Assembly: GCA_022773025.1 (NCBI GenBank)
Contig: JALEZF010000001.1
Span: forward strand, 1-61,523
Reading direction: 5' to 3'
Source of the DNA: Clostridium sp.
GTDB taxonomy: Bacteria; Bacillota; Clostridia; Clostridiales; Clostridiaceae
Length of the DNA: 61,523 nucleotides
Both the position numbers and the translations under genes were made by a program. Of the stretch, positions 26,737 through 33,727 are shown piece by piece; the stretch's first letter is position 1, and the number at the start of each line of letters is the position of its first letter. A model generated the notes under the pieces. That model did not search any database and was not told the origin of the DNA. It saw only the letters and a program-made list of their open reading frames with translations.

Positions 26737-28113
26737 ATGAGTGACAACTCAAATCTTTCTCAGGGGAATTCTCTAAAGAGAGAACTTGGGCTGACAGCTG
26801 CTATAGCCATTGTCATAGGAAATACTATAGGCTCAGGCATTTTCATGTCTCCCACTTCTATGGCTTTAGTTTCTGACCCCATCACTACTATAATAGCGTG
26901 GATTATAACAGCCATAGGGTCAATTTTGCTTGCCCTTAGTTTCACAAATCTGGCTAGCAGGTTTCCTGAAACCGGAGGTCCTATAGTCTATACTAAAAAA
27001 GCTTTTGGAAGCTTTGCAGCTTTTATAGTATCTTGGCTTTATTGGGTTGGGTCCTGGGTTGGAAATGCAGCTATAATAACTGCATGTATAAATTATTTAT
27101 CACACTTTTTCCCTGTACTTCAAACAAACGGACTTTTATCATTTTTAATCTCAAGTGCTATCGTTTGGGGATTTACATACATAAATATCAGAGGAGTTAA
27201 GGAAGCTGGTTTTATCGGAATAATTACAACAGTTTTAAAAATTCTTCCTCTTATAGTGTTCCTAGTAATCGCTTTTTCAAAGTTTGATGCTGGAAACTTT
27301 ATAACTCCATCAGGAAGTACTGTCCCTCATGGCTTATCTACACTTCCACCAGCTATAGCTGTTGCACTATGGAGCTTCGTAGGCCTTGAAAGCTGTACAG
27401 TAACCGCTGGGGAGATTAAAGATGCTGAAAAAATAGTAAAGAAGAGCACTATAATAGGTATAAGTTTTGCAGGAATTATTTATCTTCTTATATCTATAGC
27501 TGCAGCTGGAGCAATTCCTCAAGACATGCTTATGTCATCAACTGCTCCTTTGGCACAAATAATTGATTACGTTACTGGATCAAGTTGGGGAGGAAACTTT
27601 ATAGCAATAGGTGCTATAATATCTACTTTAGGGGCAACCTCTGGATGGCTTATGACAACAGCTAGAAGCTCATTTTCTGCTGCTGAGAAGAATATTTTCC
27701 CAAAGGTATTCTGTAAGGTTCATTCTAAATACAAAACTCCTGTGGCTTCCTTAGTAATAAGCGGTCTTTTGACTAACTTGCTTCTTATTTTGAATTACGT
27801 ATCATCTTTAAATACTGCATTTAACTTCATGATACTTCTTGCCACACTGTCTTTTCTTCCAATCTACACCCTATGCGTGTGTGCGGAAGTTGTGCTTTTG
27901 TTTAAGAAAGATGAACTATTTACTAAAAAGGGGTTCAAAAAGTCCCTTATAGTAACACTATCCTTTGCATATAGCATATATGCCATTTATGGTTCAGGAT
28001 TTGAAACTGTGACTTTCGGATTTATATTGATGCTTCTTGGAATTCCCTTCTATGTGTACATGATGTTCCAAAATGGAAAACTTCCAAAGGATGCAATAGA
28101 AAATAAAGAATAG
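26737..28113 (+). CDS. Amino-acid permease, APC superfamily
   Basis: The 458-residue transporter has about twelve membrane helices. The first carries the APC substrate-site motif GNTIGSGIF, and the sixth region GLESCTVTAGEIKDAEK fits amino-acid/polyamine antiporters. Sequence pattern is closest to the basic amino acid/polyamine antiporter group, but the substrate is not certain. GTAGGAGG precedes the ATG. No T-box or other leader structure is visible in the 75 bases upstream. No decarboxylase or deiminase gene is adjacent that would define an exchange pair. Confidence 0.88.
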   Translation: MSDNSNLSQGNSLKRELGLTAAIAIVIGNTIGSGIFMSPTSMALVSDPITTIIAWIITAIGSILLALSFTNLASRFPETGGPIVYTKKAFGSFAAFIVSWLYWVGSWVGNAAIITACINYLSHFFPVLQTNGLLSFLISSAIVWGFTYINIRGVKEAGFIGIITTVLKILPLIVFLVIAFSKFDAGNFITPSGSTVPHGLSTLPPAIAVALWSFVGLESCTVTAGEIKDAEKIVKKSTIIGISFAGIIYLLISIAAAGAIPQDMLMSSTAPLAQIIDYVTGSSWGGNFIAIGAIISTLGATSGWLMTTARSSFSAAEKNIFPKVFCKVHSKYKTPVASLVISGLLTNLLLILNYVSSLNTAFNFMILLATLSFLPIYTLCVCAEVVLLFKKDELFTKKGFKKSLIVTLSFAYSIYAIYGSGFETVTFGFILMLLGIPFYVYMMFQNGKLPKDAIENKE

Positions 28114-28124
28114 CAACAAAAAAA

Positions 28125-28153
28125 TGTCAGAGAATATAACTTATTCTCTGACA
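28125..28153 (+). terminator. Terminator of the amino-acid permease gene
   Basis: TGTCAGAGAATA pairs with TATTCTCTGACA in a 12-base stem, then ATATTTTTG. Confidence 0.85.
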
Positions 28154-28179
28154 ATATTTTTGTAATTAGCACCTTTATG

Positions 28180-28299
28180 TTAGTCTTCTGAAGGTGATTT
28201 TTTTATATCTTTTGTTTGAGCCTTCTTATCTTTAGCTAAAGTTGCAACAAGTGCACCTAAAGCCGCAGCTGTTATTATTAATTTTGATTTTTTCTTCAT
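28180..28299 (-). CDS. 39-residue peptide with N-terminal hydrophobic helix
   Basis: A short frame encodes 39 residues: a lysine-rich start (MKKKSKL), an apolar stretch IITAAALGALVATLA, and a charged tail (KDKKAQTKDIKKSPSED). AGGAGG lies seven bases before the ATG, which is a better site than chance frames have. The layout (basic N-terminus, short helix, charged tail) is like small membrane-bound peptides or a cut-down YtxH protein. It is convergent with the permease and lies upstream of the LexA-like gene's 3' end. Function unknown. Confidence 0.6.
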   Translation of the reverse strand: MKKKSKLIITAAALGALVATLAKDKKAQTKDIKKSPSED

Positions 28300-28391
28300 A
28301 GCTATGCCTCCTAAAGCAATATTTATCTATGACGTATCCTTGCGTAGTTATACTATATCATATCTATTTTTAAATTAAAACCTTTAAAATT

Positions 28392-29447
28392 TTAAATTTT
28401 CTTTACTACAGCTACTGCTAGTCCAAGTACTGTTCCTGGGTTTTCTCTTAAGTTTATCGGACTATATTTTGGGTTTTCAGGCATCAAATAAGCTTCCTTA
28501 CTATTTAGCTTAAGTCTTTTTAATGTAGCTTCTCCATCTAAATCTACTGCAACTATGTCCCCATTGTTTGCTGAATGCTGCTGCCTTATAAGCACATAAT
28601 CTCCATGATTTATATCTGCATTTTTCATACTATCTCCTCTTACCTGAAGAAAGAAACAGTCTTTAACTCCTCTAAGCATGTAATCAGGTATGTAAAAATG
28701 ATCTTCCGCTACAGGACTTATCTCTATAGGTTCTCCTGCAGCTATATTACTGTATAAAGGAACTTCTATAAGGCTGTTCTTATCAGCGTATTCCTTATCT
28801 TCCCCAAGGATTACCTCTTCTACTTTTGAGATTTCTCTCTTGTAGGAAATAGTGCTTCCATGTCTTAAATCCACATATTTAAAGCTTTCAAACTCTATAT
28901 CCAAATTATTTTCACATGACTTTTCATCTATAATTTCCTTTGTATTCTTAGTATCGGCTTTTTTAGGCCATGCATACCTTACATTTTTAAATTTTATAGA
29001 TATTCCTGCTTTCTTTATTCTCTCACCATTTTCCGCTAAAACACTTAAACATGGCTTATAATCCTTGCCCCAAAAATTTAATATTTCCTCTTTATAAGTA
29101 TTGAAGGTATTTCCCCCTTCAATAAATATATGACTGTAATTTTTCAGAATAGACATATTCTCTATGTCCTCTATAGCACAAAATGTCACTGCCACATGCA
29201 AAAAACTAAATAAGGATAAATAATCTGTGCTTTGATCTATTTCTAAAAACTTATTTTGAATCTCTTTTAAGTTTTTCTTTTCAGCCAAATAAACTATGTT
29301 TTCTCTTTCATTTAGACAATAATTATTTTTTAAATAAGCGATTCTATTAAGGCTTAAATCCCTATACCAATCAGCTGGTCCTCTAAGAACATTTAAACAA
29401 TAAGGCTTACTTTTTATATAGTTCTTTTCCTTTTTAGTGAATTCCAT
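28392..29447 (-). CDS. LexA-like self-cleaving (S24) domain fused to a degenerate UvrD-type helicase domain
   Basis: The protein has 351 residues from the ATG at 29447 (AGGAAGGAAAG upstream; an ATG at 29507 lacks a site). The C-terminal third (about 225-351) is an intact S24 peptidase domain: cleavage site A237-G238, nucleophile S273 in GDSM and general base K310 in ATLKR. There is no helix-turn-helix domain. Instead residues 1-125 read like the first domain of UvrD/HelD helicases, LRGPA...RIAYLKNNYCL and YSHIFIEGG. The Walker A lysine loop and the Walker B DE pair are lost. It may be a cleavable DNA-damage sensor or decoy. The helicase relation is my inference from motif spacing. Confidence 0.75.
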   Translation of the reverse strand: MEFTKKEKNYIKSKPYCLNVLRGPADWYRDLSLNRIAYLKNNYCLNERENIVYLAEKKNLKEIQNKFLEIDQSTDYLSLFSFLHVAVTFCAIEDIENMSILKNYSHIFIEGGNTFNTYKEEILNFWGKDYKPCLSVLAENGERIKKAGISIKFKNVRYAWPKKADTKNTKEIIDEKSCENNLDIEFESFKYVDLRHGSTISYKREISKVEEVILGEDKEYADKNSLIEVPLYSNIAAGEPIEISPVAEDHFYIPDYMLRGVKDCFFLQVRGDSMKNADINHGDYVLIRQQHSANNGDIVAVDLDGEATLKRLKLNSKEAYLMPENPKYSPINLRENPGTVLGLAVAVVKKI

Positions 29448-29530
29448 CTTTCCTTCCTTTCTCTTTACTATATACTTATTTTCCATTATATGGTATAATA
29501 TCCTCATATTCTTACTTATGAGGTGATGTA

Positions 29531-30382
29531 ATGTATCTTAAGTTAAATAATATAAATGTACGAATCAATAATAAAGATTATATCATAAAGTCCGAAGATA
29601 ATAACAGTTGTCTAAATATATATAATGGTGTTTTTTTTAAGCTTCAAATAGATGTGAATAGGTTAAATCTTTCTATCATAAATACTTCTAAGAATGACGT
29701 AATACTTAATAGCCTTTCTTTTGAAGCCTTTACTTTAAGTAAAAAAGATTATGAATCTGTACTTCAATATGATAATTCCCTTAAGAAACCTTTAGAGCTT
29801 CATTCCATAAAAGATAAAATTCTAAGCTCATACTTATTTACTACCTTCTCAAGTAGTGACTGTGCAAGCTTTCTTGTGGGATTTTTGGGTTCAAAAACTT
29901 CATATACCTCTATTAACTTCAATTACTTTAAAAATGATATTTCCATAATTCCAAGTTATAACTTTATAAATCATGTTTTAAAAAGTAATGAGGAACTTAC
30001 ATTAGATCCTCTTTATTTCTCTTGGGATATAAGCTACACAAATATGATCTGTTCTTATTTAACAAAAATACTTGAAGTTCACAAAAATGAAACACCAGAA
30101 AAAAGCATGAAGTTTTATGAAATGCCAAAGCGTTCTTTCTACTCAATGTTTTTCACTAAAAAACCTCAGTCATTTTCTTTAAAAGTTAATGGCTCCTATG
30201 TGAAAAGTAAAGGTTCCATTCCTTATGCTATAGATATCTCCTCCAAGGATGGTCAAGACTACATTCTCCTTTGGATAAACGAACATTTAAAAGATGATAC
30301 TTTGGAAGTTCATGATTTAATGGAATATATGGAAGTTACAGCATCAAAGAAAGCTTCCCTCAATGAAATGTATACTCTTTAA
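29531..30382 (+). CDS. Protein of unknown function, beta-rich
   Basis: The 283-residue protein has no signal peptide or clear membrane helix. The first 200 residues alternate short beta segments with asparagine-rich loops. Stretches such as LNLSIINTSKNDVILNSLSFEAF and the FLVGFLGSKTSYTSI region distantly recall the N-terminal beta-sandwich of GH36-type glycosidases, but no catalytic barrel follows, so I do not assign that role. GAGGTGAT precedes the ATG. It diverges from the LexA-like gene with 83 bases between starts, so the two may share control. Confidence 0.7.
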   Translation: MYLKLNNINVRINNKDYIIKSEDNNSCLNIYNGVFFKLQIDVNRLNLSIINTSKNDVILNSLSFEAFTLSKKDYESVLQYDNSLKKPLELHSIKDKILSSYLFTTFSSSDCASFLVGFLGSKTSYTSINFNYFKNDISIIPSYNFINHVLKSNEELTLDPLYFSWDISYTNMICSYLTKILEVHKNETPEKSMKFYEMPKRSFYSMFFTKKPQSFSLKVNGSYVKSKGSIPYAIDISSKDGQDYILLWINEHLKDDTLEVHDLMEYMEVTASKKASLNEMYTL

Positions 30383-30407
30383 AAAGACACTAGATGACAG
30401 TAAATAC

Positions 30408-30439
30408 AAAGACGTTATTGCCTAGGCAATAACGTCTTT
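30408..30439. terminator. Perfect palindromic convergent terminator
   Basis: The 16-base half AAAGACGTTATTGCCT is followed by its exact complement. It sits between the rightward unknown gene and the leftward MATE gene and can serve both. Confidence 0.85.
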
Positions 30440-30444
30440 TTTCA

Positions 30445-31806
30445 TCATCTACTAAAAAGTTTATCCTTTTTCTTTTTCATATAATATAAAAATATTGATG
30501 TAAGGATAATTCCTTTAAATACACTACTCAAGCTTATACTCCACCATACTCCATTAAGTCCAAGTACATCTTTTGAAGATAATATATATGCTGCTGGAAC
30601 TCTAAGTCCAGTAAAGATTACACTTACTGCAGATGGTATCAATGTCTTTCCTAGTCCATTAAAGGCTCCACTTGTAGTTATTTCAATGCACATGAAAAGC
30701 TGTGAATACGCAAGTATTCTTAGATAATCTTTTCCCAGCATTATTGCTTCTGCTTCTGGTATAAACAATGAGAATATAAATTCTCCACCTACTATAAGTA
30801 ATACAGTAGTTATTGCTCCTACTACAATAGCTAATCCCATGGTTGCCTTGTAACCTTTAAAGATTCTATCATATTTCTTCGCCCCATAGTTTTGTCCAAC
30901 AAAAGTTCCAAGAGCTGTAGAGAAACCTCCAGCTGTCATCCATGTAATAGATTCAATCTGGGTTCCTACCTTTTGAACAGCTATAGGTACTTCCCCCCAC
31001 ACTGCTATTATTCTACCTATAAACATTCCAAACACTGTGAATAATCCACTTTGAAGTGCCACAGGCATACCTATCTTAGATATCCTTTTTACATAATTCC
31101 AATGAATTTTTTGGAGCAATGTGAATTTAAAAAAGTTTTCTTTAGATCTTTTTATCTCCATTATAAAGCATAAAGTCACAACCGCTTGTGCCATTACCGT
31201 TGCAATAGCAGCTCCCTTTACCCCCATTACAGGGAAAGGTCCTACTCCAAATATAAGCATAGGATCTGCTACTATGTTAAATATAAGTCCCAAAGTATTT
31301 ATAAAAAATGGTGTTTTGCTATTTCCTGCCCCATTAAATATAGCCGTAAGCACTGGATTTATAAAGGTAAATAACATCCCTAATGCCATAATTATAAGAT
31401 ACTCTTCAGCCATATTTACAACGCCGTTTTCTCCCAGCCTAAAAAATGATATAAACTGTTTATTAAAAGTTAAGATTATTAAGCTGTAAATTATAGATAG
31501 TATAATATTGATTTGTATACTATTTACTATGTAGAGCCTTGTTTCATCTTCCTTACCTTTTCCGATTGATTGAGCAACTTTTATTTCTGCTCCTGCTTTA
31601 CATATCATAACTAATGAATTTGCAAACATTACAAAAAATCCAGCTGTTCCAACCGCAGCCACAGCACTGCTTCCTACTCTTCCAAGCCATAGCATGTCCG
31701 TCATATTATAAGCCATCTGCAAGAAAGATGTCCCCATAATAGGTATAGCCAGCTTTATAAGACTTGGTACGATTTCCCCGTCTATCAAATTGATTCTTTT
31801 CGTCAC
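30445..31806 (-). CDS. MATE family efflux transporter
   Basis: This 453-residue transporter has twelve membrane helices in two similar halves, as in the NorM/DinF superfamily. MATE signatures include the first-helix IMGTSFLQMAYNMTDMLWLG and the second-half GMPVALQSGLFTVFGM. It probably exports cationic drugs or metabolites against Na+ or H+. The start codon is GTG with GGGGGAG upstream. A perfect palindrome 58 bases ahead of the gene is a likely repressor site. Confidence 0.92.
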   Translation of the reverse strand: MTKRINLIDGEIVPSLIKLAIPIMGTSFLQMAYNMTDMLWLGRVGSSAVAAVGTAGFFVMFANSLVMICKAGAEIKVAQSIGKGKEDETRLYIVNSIQINIILSIIYSLIILTFNKQFISFFRLGENGVVNMAEEYLIIMALGMLFTFINPVLTAIFNGAGNSKTPFFINTLGLIFNIVADPMLIFGVGPFPVMGVKGAAIATVMAQAVVTLCFIMEIKRSKENFFKFTLLQKIHWNYVKRISKIGMPVALQSGLFTVFGMFIGRIIAVWGEVPIAVQKVGTQIESITWMTAGGFSTALGTFVGQNYGAKKYDRIFKGYKATMGLAIVVGAITTVLLIVGGEFIFSLFIPEAEAIMLGKDYLRILAYSQLFMCIEITTSGAFNGLGKTLIPSAVSVIFTGLRVPAAYILSSKDVLGLNGVWWSISLSSVFKGIILTSIFLYYMKKKKDKLFSR

Positions 31807-31863
31807 TCTTGTGTCTCCCCCTTTTTACTTATAACATTATTACTCTAATATCTAACACTTACC

Positions 31864-31885
31864 ATGTCAAGTTATAACTTGACAT
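31864..31885. promoter_or_regulatory. Perfect 22-base palindrome upstream of the MATE gene
   Basis: The half-site ATGTCAAGTTA is followed by its exact complement. On the - strand its right arm contains TTGACA, a consensus -35 hexamer, so a bound repressor of the MarR or TetR type would block the promoter. No regulator gene is adjacent. Confidence 0.65.
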
Positions 31886-31904
31886 TTATATATTCATAAC
31901 ATAA

Positions 31905-31936
31905 AAATAACTAAGAATTTTCATTCTCAGTTATTT
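31905..31936 (-). terminator. Terminator of the yhaO-yhaN-MutS-like operon
   Basis: AAATAACTaAGAAT pairs with ATTCTcAGTTATTT just after the MutS-like stop codon. Confidence 0.75.
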
Positions 31937-31943
31937 TTTTATC

Positions 31944-33725
31944 TTAGCAGTTTATTCCCGCCATTCTCATAAGATATAATGCATTTTGAGTAGTGCTTAT
32001 TCCAGGTCTAAGGGTGTAATCAAATCTTATCTTGCCATCTTCGTAATACTCTTCAAAATGATAATTACTTATGTTTTTATTTTCTATTTCCCCAAGCTCT
32101 AAATCGTGAGTTGACACAAGACCTAGAGTATTTAGTTCTGAAAGTTCATTTATAAGTATCTCTGCACCTTTATGTCTATCTCTTGAATTTGTTCCTTTAA
32201 ATATTTCATCTAAAAGATAAAATACCTTTTCCCCTGATTTTACACTTTCAATTATGGCCTTTACTCTTAGAATTTCTGCATAAAAAGATGATATACTCTT
32301 TTCTAAATTATCTCCTATTCTCATGCAAGTGTATATTTTCATAGGACTGCATTCAAACTTTTTAGCTCTTACAGCACTTCCGCTATAGGCTAAAACTAAA
32401 TTTATAGCTATAGTCCTTAGATATGTGCTTTTCCCCGCCATATTGGACCCCGTTATAAGCCATCCTTCACCTTTATGAGTTAGGGATATTGGATTACCTA
32501 CTGCCTTTTCTCCTACAAGGGGGTGCCTTATATCTTCACCCTTAACTACAAAGTCATCCTTTATCATAGGGAATGTGTAATCATCATTATTGTAATAGAT
32601 GTTTGCAAAGGATCCTAGTTCTTCAAATTCAGCTATGACATCAAGCACACTCTCTATATTGTCTCCATATTTCTTCTTCCAGCTATTAAGTTTATTGTAG
32701 TTATGAAAATCTAAAAAGAAAAGAATATTTAATAAAAGATATATGGCATTTTGCCTATCCTCTATGGTTTCAATTAATTTTGTAAGCTCAACAAACTCCT
32801 TGTAGCTATCAAAGTTTTGATTTTTTATTTTATCTTTAAGACTCCTTAAAAGCTTGCTTTTATAGCTTCTTCTATCTATAAACCTCAACATATCTCTATA
32901 GGACACCATGGATTTATAATGCTTTCCAACCATATCCAGACTGCTTCCCAAGTTTTTCTTGTTAGACTGAATTATCATCACATTAAGTAGCACCATAGCC
33001 ATAAAAAATCCAAAGGATACTAGGTTAAACATTGCAGCCACAAAAAATCCTATTGTCACCGCAGAGTCTATATAAAGTACTAAGATAAACATATTTGAAA
33101 TATCCTTGCCTTTTTCCTTTCCCCATTCTATAAGGTCTTGAGGATTTAGGATATGTTCTTCATTTATAATAGCCTTTCCTTGAAGTCTCTGCCTAAATCC
33201 CACAAGCGGAGCCAATTCCTTTATGGCTTCCTGCCTATCATATATTGTATTTTTGTCAAAATTCATGGTTCCTTTCAGAATAGCACTAAGTCTTTTTCTA
33301 CCCTTGAATGTAACCCCATTATTCATCCATTGAAATAAAGACGATGCTCCAAAGATGTCTAAATCATTACAGTAGCTATGCTCCTCATCTTTGAATTCCT
33401 CTCCCATATCTGAAAGCTCTGCAAACTTTCCATCAATCCTTTTTATTTCATTTTCATTGATATTTTTTAGAATCTTTACCTCTTTTATAAAAGCTATAAT
33501 CTTAGAATGCTTCATAGCTATAAATATAAACACAGTTAACATAGCTCCAAGGCTTATTATAAATAGATCTTCTCTCTTCATCTTGTAAAATATAACACAT
33601 AGGACTATAGCTACAAAGGCTATTATGAGTCTTATATTACTGTAAGTTCTTGCAACCTTTGAAAGTTTATCTTGAAGCTTTTCATATCCCTTGATACGGT
33701 TATCATATTTATCCCTTTTACTCAT
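31944..33725 (-). CDS. Membrane-anchored MutS-type ATPase
   Basis: The 593-residue protein has two membrane hairpins (about 33-71 and 212-252), then a MutS lever-like helical segment and a C-terminal MutS ATPase domain. Walker A is GSNMAGKST at 426-434, Walker B LLDEIFKGTNS near 500, and the signature region SSFYAE precedes it. It lacks the mismatch-reading domain I, so it is not classical MutS. Its natural role is unknown. It is the third gene after yhaO and yhaN, two bases downstream of yhaN, with GGAGGGG inside the preceding gene end, so the three are translationally linked. Confidence 0.85.
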   Translation of the reverse strand: MSKRDKYDNRIKGYEKLQDKLSKVARTYSNIRLIIAFVAIVLCVIFYKMKREDLFIISLGAMLTVFIFIAMKHSKIIAFIKEVKILKNINENEIKRIDGKFAELSDMGEEFKDEEHSYCNDLDIFGASSLFQWMNNGVTFKGRKRLSAILKGTMNFDKNTIYDRQEAIKELAPLVGFRQRLQGKAIINEEHILNPQDLIEWGKEKGKDISNMFILVLYIDSAVTIGFFVAAMFNLVSFGFFMAMVLLNVMIIQSNKKNLGSSLDMVGKHYKSMVSYRDMLRFIDRRSYKSKLLRSLKDKIKNQNFDSYKEFVELTKLIETIEDRQNAIYLLLNILFFLDFHNYNKLNSWKKKYGDNIESVLDVIAEFEELGSFANIYYNNDDYTFPMIKDDFVVKGEDIRHPLVGEKAVGNPISLTHKGEGWLITGSNMAGKSTYLRTIAINLVLAYSGSAVRAKKFECSPMKIYTCMRIGDNLEKSISSFYAEILRVKAIIESVKSGEKVFYLLDEIFKGTNSRDRHKGAEILINELSELNTLGLVSTHDLELGEIENKNISNYHFEEYYEDGKIRFDYTLRPGISTTQNALYLMRMAGINC

Positions 33726-33727
33726 CT

